A stretch of 64,000 nt of DNA. Origin: UBA10103 sp964362305. Lineage in GTDB: Bacteria; Patescibacteriota; Minisyncoccia; Phycocordibacterales; UBA2100. The DNA lies in assembly GCA_964362305.1 (NCBI GenBank), contig CAYIDY010000001.1, forward strand, positions 7,287-71,286. Reading direction: 5' to 3'. Below the pieces are notes generated by a model. The model was not told the DNA's origin. It made no database searches and worked only from the letters and a program-made list of their open reading frames with translations. The position numbers and the translations under genes are program-made. Shown here in pieces: positions 57,890 to 64,000 of the stretch (its first letter is position 1; every line of letters begins with the position of its first letter).

Positions 57890-58537
57890 TTATTGTACAC
57901 GCGAAAATACGGTCGCGTATTTGGATGCATCACTGAATTTCTTGACGAGCGCTCCTGATGCATCGACTTGTACAAATGTGTGTTGAACCGTCACACCATA
58001 TTTTTGTCGCAGTTCCGTGGCGTTGTCGAAGTCTACTTTCATGATCGTAATGCCGTCCGGAACGATGTTCGGATTTGCCGCTGCCTCGGCGTCGAGCTGA
58101 CGACAAATAGGACACCACGCCGCGTGAAAGAACAACAATACCTTTCCGTGTTCTGCGAGTGTAAGCTTGTCCGGACTGTATGTCTGAATCGAGCCTTTCA
58201 TCATCATTGAATCGTGGTCGGTCATCGCATCGTCTTTCATCATCATGGCATCCGACGTCACGGCATCATCTTTCATCATTACCTCGTCCTTCATCATAGC
58301 CTCGTCATTCGGCATCGCCCTCTCTTGCATTGCGTCGTCTTTTTTCATCATCGCATCACCTTCCATTGCGTCATCTTTCATCATCGCGTCTTTTTGCATT
58401 GCCTCCTTCTCCATCGCTTCCTTATCCATTGCAGCTTTTTCCATTGCCGCTTTGTCGGAATCTTCAGAAATAGTAAAAAAAACGGCACCGCCTGCAAGAA
58501 CAAGTGCGAGAATAATTCCTATAATTCCTAGTTGCAT
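57890..58537 (-). CDS. Membrane-anchored thioredoxin with Met/Lys/Asp-rich repeat linker
   Basis: 215 residues. An N-terminal membrane helix (3-22) is followed by about 85 residues of a low-complexity repeat, KDAMMKDDAM and KEAMEKEAMQ-type units with about 30 Met and no Cys. Then comes a thioredoxin-like domain with VLLFFHAAWCPICRQLDAEA (CPIC) and QKYGVTVQHTFVQVD. The Met-rich stretch faces the same side as the CPIC site, and could bind Cu(I) or act as a sacrificial oxidant trap repairable by Msr enzymes; both ideas are inference. It lies directly before the DipZ-like gene, its likely electron partner. Confidence 0.88.
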   Translation of the reverse strand: MQLGIIGIILALVLAGGAVFFTISEDSDKAAMEKAAMDKEAMEKEAMQKDAMMKDDAMEGDAMMKKDDAMQERAMPNDEAMMKDEVMMKDDAVTSDAMMMKDDAMTDHDSMMMKGSIQTYSPDKLTLAEHGKVLLFFHAAWCPICRQLDAEAAANPNIVPDGITIMKVDFDNATELRQKYGVTVQHTFVQVDASGALVKKFSDASKYATVFSRVQ

Positions 58538-58636
58538 AAATATTCTAGCTAATCACTAATATGAGCAGTATAGAAGGCGTTTTGCGCGTGTAAAGTTCTC
58601 TTTACATGACACCTGTGGACAGAGGCTCTGTCAAGT

Positions 58637-58999
58637 TTACCAAAAACGGTCCGCGTACCAGCGTGCAGAGATTTTTAAAACTACCATGATGGCAAGGGTG
58701 ATTGGTATCCAAGGGTCAATTATGTGCGCAAGACCTTGCATTAGGAGAGCAATGGAAAGTGCGCCCACGCCTCCAAGGTACGCTACTCGGCCCGCAAACA
58801 TGCGATGCTCCGCGTCACGCTCGTCTGCTGCTGTTTCTCTTAAGCCAAGGCCAATCAACGCTGCAAGGCAAGCGCATGCAAGTGAAAGCGCGAGCATTTG
58901 CGGCATTGAGGGCATCCAGTACATAAAGGGATCGGTCAAAGCCCCCAAGAGTATTAGAAGTACAGCAACGAGCGCGTATTGAGCCATGTTCCAATTCAT
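58637..58999 (-). CDS. Four-helix membrane protein paired with an HTH regulator (DUF2178-like)
   Basis: 120 residues with four hydrophobic helices and a central cytoplasmic loop RETAADERDAEHRMFAGRVA, like the DER...A-G motif in DUF2178-type proteins. Its start overlaps the stop of the HTH gene by ATGA. Such small HTH/membrane pairs are common in bacteria and archaea; in most cases their target is unknown. Confidence 0.78.
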   Translation of the reverse strand: MNWNMAQYALVAVLLILLGALTDPFMYWMPSMPQMLALSLACACLAALIGLGLRETAADERDAEHRMFAGRVAYLGGVGALSIALLMQGLAHIIDPWIPITLAIMVVLKISARWYADRFW

Positions 59000-59190
59000 A
59001 GTGAAAAAATATCTTCAACGGGCACTTTAAATGTTTTCCCCAACTTGAGCGCGAGCTCGACAGACGGTGTGTAGTTCCCCTTCTCTATCGCGATAATCGT
59101 TTGCCGAGAGACACCAACTCTCTCGGCAAGTACTTCCTGGGTAAGGTTCCTATTGATACGGAGTGCATGCACGCGATTCTCGACGGCCAT
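58996..59190 (-). CDS. Small Xre-type HTH regulator
   Basis: 64 residues from ATG 59190, consisting only of a helix-turn-helix: RVHALRINRNLTQEVLAERV, GVSRQTIIAIEKGNYTPSVE, LALKLGKTFKVPVEDIFSL. This YozG/cro-like type usually regulates its own operon. A canonical TATAAT box and an AAGGTGAG ribosome site 4 nt before ATG are both present, so unlike most lead genes here it has a real leader. Confidence 0.92.
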   Translation of the reverse strand: MAVENRVHALRINRNLTQEVLAERVGVSRQTIIAIEKGNYTPSVELALKLGKTFKVPVEDIFSL

Positions 59191-59235
59191 ACAACTCACC
59201 TTACCCTGCGATTATAGCGTGTCAAGAATGCTTTA

Positions 59236-59802
59236 CTAGTAGCGAACAATGCGTGTGAGTAGGTCTGACAACGTTGAGCTCAGATTCCACTGTGTGACAC
59301 GATTTCCTGCTGAATTTACCTGAATAAATTTATGTGGTTCCGTAACTCCGTATTTCGCTTTTAAGTCAGCTGCGGAATCAAAATCAACTTTCAAGATTTT
59401 TACGTCTTTTGGGATGCGAGCAGCATTTGTAACAATGTCCTTTTCCAACACCACACAAGCGGCACATGACGACGAGTAGAAAAAAAGCACGACCTCTCCG
59501 AGTGCCGCATACCCCACTGCACTTTCCGAATAGTTTTCGTAGCTGCCGCCTTGAGTAACTGGTTTTGTTGCGGTGGCAGGAACCGGCGCCTTGGTCGTTT
59601 TTGCAGGTGGAGACTTTTCAGTCTTCTTTTCAGGCACTGCTTCCTGTTTCGCTGCCGTGTTCGATGAATCAGCACTTGTATCGGTGCCTTCAGTTGCAGC
59701 CACTGGTGCAAGTGTAGTACCCGGCCACAGCATATACATGCCCCCAACGGCAGCAATTGCAATTACTAACCCAATAATCGCGGAACGATGTTGTGAATTC
59801 AT
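59236..59802 (-). CDS. Membrane-anchored thioredoxin-like protein (CAAC)
   Basis: 188 residues: membrane helix (about 8-26), an Ala/Thr/Pro/Lys-rich linker (about 30-85), and a thioredoxin-like domain with VVLFFYSSSCAACVVLEKDI (CAAC) and KAKYGVTEPHKFIQVN. The C-terminal half is clearly related to the CPIC protein at 57890-58537 (both have KYGVT and F-x-QV). It would act outside the membrane and could take electrons from the DipZ-like protein. TATACT ends exactly 6 nt before ATG. Confidence 0.88.
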   Translation of the reverse strand: MNSQHRSAIIGLVIAIAAVGGMYMLWPGTTLAPVAATEGTDTSADSSNTAAKQEAVPEKKTEKSPPAKTTKAPVPATATKPVTQGGSYENYSESAVGYAALGEVVLFFYSSSCAACVVLEKDIVTNAARIPKDVKILKVDFDSAADLKAKYGVTEPHKFIQVNSAGNRVTQWNLSSTLSDLLTRIVRY

Positions 59803-59867
59803 GCAGCCAGTATAGCGCGCTCGAAGCCGTGTATAGACGCAAGAGAAACATTCTGTGGTTAACGTCG

Positions 59868-59898
59868 AAGCGCCCAGGGAGATGCCCTAGGCGCTTTT
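59868..59898. terminator. Hairpin between DUF378 and thioredoxin-like genes
   Basis: AAGCGCC-c-AGGG / CCCT-a-GGCGCTT forms an 11-bp stem with one internal mismatch and a 5-nt loop; four T follow on the plus strand. Placed after the DUF378 stop, it is best read as that gene's end on the minus strand, although the T run is on the other strand. Confidence 0.55.
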
Positions 59899-59955
59899 GA
59901 GCCCACCCCCGCAATATCCTCTGCGGGCAGGGCGCACGCTAACAAACGAAGAAAT

Positions 59956-60174
59956 CTACATCGGAGCGGCAGTGCCGCATTCCTTGCATGTCTTCTTGTG
60001 CGTAGCAAGCTCGTAAATCGCTGAGAGACCCACGAGAATGTAGATGATTTTCGCTATTGATGAATCCATGCCACCAACAAGCGAGCCAATTTCCCACCCT
60101 AAAAGTCCATAGAGAAGCCAGTTGAGGCCTCCAACGACGAGCAGGATGAACGTAACCATGTGTACCATTTTCAT
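59956..60174 (-). CDS. DUF378 small membrane protein
   Basis: 72 residues with two membrane helices: MVTFILLVVGGLNWLLYGLL, GWEIGSLVGG and IIYILVGLSAIYELATH, the DUF378 pattern. A Cys pair in KKTCKECG lies at the C-terminus and could bind metal or form a disulfide. The family's function is unknown. Confidence 0.88.
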   Translation of the reverse strand: MKMVHMVTFILLVVGGLNWLLYGLLGWEIGSLVGGMDSSIAKIIYILVGLSAIYELATHKKTCKECGTAAPM

Positions 60175-60319
60175 AGTACGTGTATGAGTTATCGCTTAGT
60201 AAATCGACCTAAAGAAAGTATAGGCTTCTTCATGAACGCGGGCACGAAAGTTATCCCCACCTAGACGCGCTGCGCTTTAGCCTGAGCTAGGTCGAAGGCT
60301 CACTCGTTGTAAACACCCA
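60175..60319 (-). terminator. Gap with a likely terminator after the IMPase gene
   Basis: ACCTAG/CTAGGT arms near 60260-60293 enclose a GC-rich loop just beyond the IMPase stop. Nothing else was recognised in these 145 bases. Confidence 0.4.
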
Positions 60320-61093
60320 TCACGCAAACGGGAAAAGTGCTCCTTCCCCACTTGTGAGCTCCTCGAATACTGGCTTGTTCGACGCGATGAAATTCAGATT
60401 TCGGTAATCATACGTGCGTGAACCTAGATTTAGGACCACACCTCCAGCCTCAGTAACCAGTAATGACCCCGGCGCATAATCATAGTCATTGCCCCACGGA
60501 TCAAGACAAATGCGTGCTTCGAACTTACCGGTCGCAACCATGACAAATTCGAAACCAGCGGAGTATGTATTTATGATATCGGTGAGCGCTCGGAGGCGCT
60601 TTCGGGTATGCTCATTTTTTTCGATGTGAGTCTTCGTTTCGAGCGCGACGAGCGCATTTTTCATGTCACGAGTACTTACGTGGATTGGCTCTTCATTACA
60701 AAATGCCCCTTTTCCCTTCTGTGCGTGGTACATTTTGTCGTTTAAAAAATCATAGATGACAGAAAATGTGACATGACCATTCTCAATGAGAGCAATCATG
60801 GATGTACAGAATGGCATTCCACGAGAGTAGTGCATGGTGCCGTCTATTGGGTCCATGAGCCAAAATTTCTCGGCATTTCTATCGCCACCCGCTTCTTCGC
60901 CTACGAACGCAATGTCCGAAAACTTTTTCGCAAGGGCAAGAGACATCCGTTTCTCAACCTCAATATCAATCGCCGTCACGATACTCCATGCCGAATCATC
61001 TTTCTGATGTATCGCCTCTGCTTTTCCCCAATTCGAGACCATCAACTCCCGCATGTCGCGCAAACACGGCCCAACAGTTTCGATGTAGTTCAT
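60320..61093 (-). CDS. Inositol-monophosphatase family phosphatase
   Basis: 257 residues with the two-metal site VGEEAGG, WLMDPIDGTMHYSRGMPFCT and the second metal motif CLDPWGNDYDYAPGSLLVTE (family W-D-x-A-A). Members hydrolyse inositol phosphates, 3'-phosphoadenosine phosphate, histidinol phosphate or fructose-1,6-bisphosphate. With glpX close by, a sugar phosphate role is possible but unproven. TATACT (61102-61107) ends 8 nt before ATG. Confidence 0.9.
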   Translation of the reverse strand: MNYIETVGPCLRDMRELMVSNWGKAEAIHQKDDSAWSIVTAIDIEVEKRMSLALAKKFSDIAFVGEEAGGDRNAEKFWLMDPIDGTMHYSRGMPFCTSMIALIENGHVTFSVIYDFLNDKMYHAQKGKGAFCNEEPIHVSTRDMKNALVALETKTHIEKNEHTRKRLRALTDIINTYSAGFEFVMVATGKFEARICLDPWGNDYDYAPGSLLVTEAGGVVLNLGSRTYDYRNLNFIASNKPVFEELTSGEGALFPFA

Positions 61094-61101
61094 TGCGTAG
61101 T

Positions 61102-61109
61102 AGTATACA
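61102..61109. promoter_or_regulatory. Overlapping divergent -10 boxes of the IMPase and HAD genes
   Basis: AGTATACA reads as TATACT toward the IMPase gene (61102-61107) and as TATACA toward the HAD gene (61104-61109). The arrangement repeats the one at 16540-16547. Confidence 0.55.
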
Positions 61110-61122
61110 TCTCACGAATGAT

Positions 61123-61779
61123 ATGAAAGCCGTGCTATTTGATGTCGACGGAACGCTTCTGAATACGCACGAATTTATCGTGAGTGCGTATGAACATGCA
61201 CTTGCTAGCATTGGAAGACCCGTAACGCGTAGTGAGGCCGAGGCGTACTTACTTTTGGGAAAGAATCTTCGTGCAACGTATGCGCACATGATGCCCGACG
61301 AAGACACCGAACTCCTAGCCACCCGTCACCACGAATTTCAACGAGATCGTTTTCATTTGATTCAACCGTTTAACGGAGCGCGAGAGGTATTGAATGCGTT
61401 GAAAAACTCCGGGCAGAAGCTCGCTGCCGTGACGAATCGTGCGCGCGCATCGGCTTTACCTTCACTTGAAAACGCAGGTCTAAGAGATTTTTTTGACGTA
61501 TTCGTCTGTCCTGAAGATACATTACGAACCAAGCCTGACCCTGAGCACATCCACACCGCACTTCGCGCACTAGGACGAGAAGCAGAAAATGCGTGGATGG
61601 TTGGCGACACAGCAGTTGACATCGAAGCTGCCCATGCGGCGAACGTGCGTTCAATCGGAATTTCTCACTCGAAACAGGAAGGTATCCGAGAATCCCGTCC
61701 GCATCACGTCGTATTTTCCTTGCCTGAGATACTTCCTATCGTTTTGATGGAAAATACTCGCGACGATGTTCAGCCGTAA
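61123..61779 (+). CDS. HAD-superfamily phosphatase (phosphoglycolate-phosphatase/PGMB-like)
   Basis: About 218 residues from ATG 61123. HAD motif I LFDVDGTLLN, motif II AAVTNRA, motif III with Lys in TKPDPEHIHTAL, and motif IV MVGDTAVDIEAAHAA are all present, with an alpha-helical cap between I and II. Substrates range over sugar phosphates and phosphoglycolate. The longer reading to 60988 crosses the divergent gene and is rejected. The 3' end overlaps glpX by 44 nt tail to tail. Confidence 0.9.
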   Translation: MKAVLFDVDGTLLNTHEFIVSAYEHALASIGRPVTRSEAEAYLLLGKNLRATYAHMMPDEDTELLATRHHEFQRDRFHLIQPFNGAREVLNALKNSGQKLAAVTNRARASALPSLENAGLRDFFDVFVCPEDTLRTKPDPEHIHTALRALGREAENAWMVGDTAVDIEAAHAANVRSIGISHSKQEGIRESRPHHVVFSLPEILPIVLMENTRDDVQP

Positions 61780-62692
61780 CATAGCGCATCGTCCCTGATT
61801 CCCCCCGAATGACGAGTGAATGCGTTGTGATTGTCGTGTCTGAAAAACGAACTCCTTGGAGAAGTGGGCCGTCTATCACTCCGGTCGCCGTGAAGGTCAG
61901 TGACTTTCCTTTGGCAAGCGTATCGACAGAGTAAATTTTCTTTTCATTTAGTCCATGTTTCTTTATAAGCGCAGCATGTTTTTCATCTTTCGCTTTGAAT
62001 CGGCACAAGAGTTCCCCTCCGAGCGTCTTCATCGCGGCTCCCGCAATCACTGCTTCTGCAGAGCCGCCTATAGTGATTAACAAATCAATGCCACTGTGCG
62101 GTACGCAAGTCGCGATTGCTCCTGCGACGTCACCATCGGTAATAAGTCGAATGCGCGCGCCCGCTGCACGCGTCTGGTCGATAATGTACTGATGGCGGTC
62201 GCGCTCAAGTGTGAGCACTGTCATGTCTCCTACCTTTTTTCCAAGTGCCTTGGCTACTTTTTTAATATTAGTCGCAATAGGGGCATCAATATCAATGACA
62301 CCTGCCGCCTTTGGCCCAACGCCGATTTTCTCCATGTACGTGTCAGGGGCTTCGAGAAGTGAGCCGCGCGGACCCGCGGCGATAACTGAAAGCGCGTTGT
62401 AGCGACCATACGCAACGCTGTCTGTACATTCCAAAGGGTCAACCGCCAAATCCATTTCAGGCTTTCCACCTTTTCCTACAATTTCTCCGGTATAAAGCTC
62501 GGGTGATTCATCTTTGCTTCCCTCGCCCACGACGATGCGTCCGGAAAAATCTATTTGATTAAATCGGTCGCGCATTTCATCAACTGCCGCGCCGTCCGCC
62601 AACTTTCCTTCGCCACGGCCAATCCACGCCGCCGCGGCTATCGCCGCGGATTCTGTTACTCGGACAAATTCCAATGCAAGATTTCTGTCCAT
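61736..62692 (-). CDS. glpX: Fructose-1,6-bisphosphatase class II
   Basis: 318 residues of the GlpX family: VGEGSKDESPELYTGEIVG, AVDPLECTDSVAYGRYNALS, TYMEKIGVGPKA, ITDGDVAGAIATC and GGSAEAVIAGAAMKTLGGEL. It hydrolyses FBP to F6P for gluconeogenesis or pentose supply (possibly also sedoheptulose bisphosphate). The metal-site motif reads DPLECT where DP-[IL]-EGT is usual, so the conserved Gly is Cys; Asp and Glu are kept. The gene sits directly downstream of atpB, 23 nt away. Confidence 0.94.
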   Translation of the reverse strand: MDRNLALEFVRVTESAAIAAAAWIGRGEGKLADGAAVDEMRDRFNQIDFSGRIVVGEGSKDESPELYTGEIVGKGGKPEMDLAVDPLECTDSVAYGRYNALSVIAAGPRGSLLEAPDTYMEKIGVGPKAAGVIDIDAPIATNIKKVAKALGKKVGDMTVLTLERDRHQYIIDQTRAAGARIRLITDGDVAGAIATCVPHSGIDLLITIGGSAEAVIAGAAMKTLGGELLCRFKAKDEKHAALIKKHGLNEKKIYSVDTLAKGKSLTFTATGVIDGPLLQGVRFSDTTITTHSLVIRGESGTMRYVTAEHRREYFPSKR

Positions 62693-62715
62693 GCGTTTTT
62701 AATTATGAATAAACG

Positions 62716-63573
62716 CTAGTGTGCTTCGTGCGGGTTCATTACAGCAAGCTTGACGAAGAAAAGGATGAGCATCGCAAACACGAGTCCTTGAATGATGCCG
62801 ATAAACATTTCAAACGCCATTAACGGGACCGGTAGGAGGTACGGCACGAAAAAGGCCACAACGGCAATCAAGACTTCTCCCGCAAATATGTTCCCAAAAA
62901 GACGGAATGAGAACGAGACGAGTCGTGAGACTTCAGAGATAAGTTCAATGAGTCCGGCAATGAAATTTATTGGCGAAGAGAAGTTGATGAATTTACCGGC
63001 GTACGCAAAAAACCCAAGTGTTGCGACACCTGCAATTTCAATCGCCATAACTGCAATGATGGTGAGGCCAAGCGTCATATTGAGGTCGGTATTCATTGAG
63101 CGGAACAATGGGACTGTTTCTCCATCACCATTCACGACGGTTATGCTGCCAATACCCGGCGTAAATTCAGTCATGTTTGCAAGAGCGATAAAGAGAAATA
63201 CCGTCACAATGAGAGGGAAAAATGTGCGTGCTCTTTCACGACTTTCGAACGTAGATGCCATGTAATCATATGCGCCCTCAAAGAGCGTTTCAAAAAAAGC
63301 TTGCACACGACCTGGAATCATCTTGAGACGACGGGAGGTCATCATGGCGATGACGATAAGGAGCCCGGCGATTATCCATCCCGTAAGGAGCGTATTGGTA
63401 ATAGGGAGTCCCATAAAATCGCCAATTTTTTCCGCAGAAAGCGCGATATGAATGCCGCTTCCCTCGTGAGCATCCTCCGTTTCGTGTGCGTCCAGCGCTG
63501 TAACTGAATGCGCGTCAAGGGCCGTCTCGTTTTCTTCGTGAATAACCGCCTTTTCTGTGGCTTTTGCTGCCAT
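62716..63573 (-). CDS. atpB: F-type ATP synthase subunit a
   Basis: About 285 residues from ATG 63573; a GTG at 63597 overlaps a TAGAAT box and is less likely. An unusually His/Glu/Ala-rich N-terminus (about 1-45) precedes the six-helix subunit a. The proton-path Arg lies in VSFSFRLFGNIFAGE (E. coli Arg210 position), with EFTPGIGSITVVNGDGE in the loop. Subunits c, b, delta, alpha, gamma, beta and epsilon are not next to it: glpX follows and a hydrolase gene precedes, so the usual atpBEFHAGDC order is broken at this side. Confidence 0.95.
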   Translation of the reverse strand: MAAKATEKAVIHEENETALDAHSVTALDAHETEDAHEGSGIHIALSAEKIGDFMGLPITNTLLTGWIIAGLLIVIAMMTSRRLKMIPGRVQAFFETLFEGAYDYMASTFESRERARTFFPLIVTVFLFIALANMTEFTPGIGSITVVNGDGETVPLFRSMNTDLNMTLGLTIIAVMAIEIAGVATLGFFAYAGKFINFSSPINFIAGLIELISEVSRLVSFSFRLFGNIFAGEVLIAVVAFFVPYLLPVPLMAFEMFIGIIQGLVFAMLILFFVKLAVMNPHEAH

Positions 63574-63604
63574 AGGTGAATGGCGGCATTCTAGCACGTA
63601 TTTT

Positions 63605-64000
63605 TCATTTTTCGAGTGACTTTATCCACGCTCGAATAGCCATCTCGACCTGATTTTCTGACTCCTTAAAGCTATGTCTGGCGCCTCGGATAGCGATGAA
63701 TTTTGACATATTTGTCGATAGATGTTCCTCAAACCATTGGGTGACCTTTTTTGTACCGAATGTGCAGTACTCATCTTTCTCCGCCCAAAGAGCGAGAATC
63801 GGTTGTCGGACCTTTCGCAGTACTACCGGTCGTTTCTTGGATTGTGTGTAGCTGAAAATCTCTTCAACGCTTCCCGGTGTATACAAAGAAAGAAATCGCT
63901 GTGCGTCTACAATTTCCGGCCATACTTTCTCCGGCAGAAGTTCATGTTTTTTGCCGCGTTTTATAAGAGTGCGTGCAAATTCAGTCGCCCGTGCCACCTT
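63605..64000 (-). CDS. Alpha/beta hydrolase, C-terminal part (5' end outside window)
   Basis: The frame is open to the right edge. The last 130 or so residues have the features of an alpha/beta hydrolase end: KVRQPILALWAEKDEYCTFG with the acid residue Asp, and IRGARHSFKESENQVEMAIR with the catalytic His. The nucleophile elbow would be upstream of the window. A GTG at 63997 is only an edge artefact. It precedes atpB by 31 nt on the same strand. Confidence 0.8.
   Translation of the reverse strand, partial: KVARATEFARTLIKRGKKHELLPEKVWPEIVDAQRFLSLYTPGSVEEIFSYTQSKKRPVVLRKVRQPILALWAEKDEYCTFGTKKVTQWFEEHLSTNMSKFIAIRGARHSFKESENQVEMAIRAWIKSLEK

Noticed and set aside
58185..58475. Met/Lys/Asp repeats of the thioredoxin as an assembly artefact
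   Set aside because: Units vary in codon use and length while the frame is kept through to a good thioredoxin domain, so a real low-complexity linker is more likely.
1..64000. Alternative genetic code with UGA as Gly, as in some Patescibacteria
   Set aside because: Many genes end naturally at TGA (for example carA at 7219) and all core proteins are full length under the standard bacterial code.

Overview
The window looks like part of a compact genome of an ultra-small bacterium of the Candidate Phyla Radiation (Patescibacteria, Parcubacteria-like). This placement is inference. It rests on the extreme packing (4-nt start/stop overlaps, tail-to-tail genes sharing stop codons), shortened versions of core proteins (UvrC without its helix-hairpin-helix tail, an 872-residue UvrA), large secreted proteins with peptidoglycan-binding-like, PKD and Ig-like modules, and the mix of DUF305, SIMPL, DUF378, YibE/F and DipZ-type proteins. 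UGA is used only as stop. No phage, transposase, rRNA or CRISPR array was found.

Layout. 1-3.0 kb: most of a giant secreted repeat protein running off the left edge. 3.1-6.1 kb: a Nudix gene, a hairpin-dense spacer, tRNA-Ala(UGC), and uvrC-ddl. 6.2-13.9 kb: a tight operon carA-carB-acetolactate-synthase-like enzyme-aldehyde dehydrogenase-orphan winged-helix regulator. 13.9-20.2 kb: uvrA, murB and uvrB with small membrane-protein genes between them. 20.3-28.8 kb: tyrS, a zincin, msrA, a three-gene ABC exporter, typA and csaA. 28.8-31 kb: two divergent unknown genes. 31-34.2 kb: a DEAD-box helicase, two small proteins, SIMPL and DUF305 proteins. 34.2-37.9 kb: a second MacAB-like exporter. 37.9-41 kb: lysS-hypothetical-EamA-Nudix operon. 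41-47.4 kb: four secreted proteins sharing repeat and wall-binding-like modules, interrupted by an 843-bp non-coding, hairpin-rich stretch. 47.6-50.5 kb: YibE/F, a Fur-family regulator, a ZIP metal transporter and msrB. 50.5-52.8 kb: pyrC and pyrB. 52.8-60.2 kb: a possible small RNA, a phosphatase, an M29 peptidase, a Kef-type antiporter, then a thiol-redox group (DipZ-like protein and two membrane-anchored thioredoxins) and a small HTH/membrane-protein pair. 60.3-64 kb: IMPase, HAD phosphatase, glpX, atpB and a truncated hydrolase.

How the genes fit together. carA, carB, pyrB and pyrC give the first three steps of de novo pyrimidine synthesis; pyrD, pyrE and pyrF are not in the window. uvrA, uvrB and uvrC are all here at three sites. 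ddl and murB indicate a peptidoglycan wall. MsrA, MsrB, the DipZ-like protein and the thioredoxins form an oxidative-damage and thiol-redox set largely on the outer side of the membrane. The Fur-family gene and ZIP gene are divergent around a palindrome overlapping the ZIP promoter, which makes a readable metal-control circuit.

Two general signals stand out. First, many monocistronic or operon-leading genes have a TATACT/TATAGT-like -10 box ending 6-7 nt before the start codon, so their mRNAs should begin at or next to AUG (leaderless), whereas several internal genes carry purine-rich ribosome sites. Second, several non-coding stretches (3.55-3.71, 29.63-29.68, 32.67-32.74, 45.55-46.24 and 52.87-52.98 kb) hold strong hairpins that ordinary end-of-gene terminators do not explain. 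The 45.4-46.2 kb region, with a recurring AGGGAAACCAGC motif and a possible independent RNA, is the best candidate for something undescribed.
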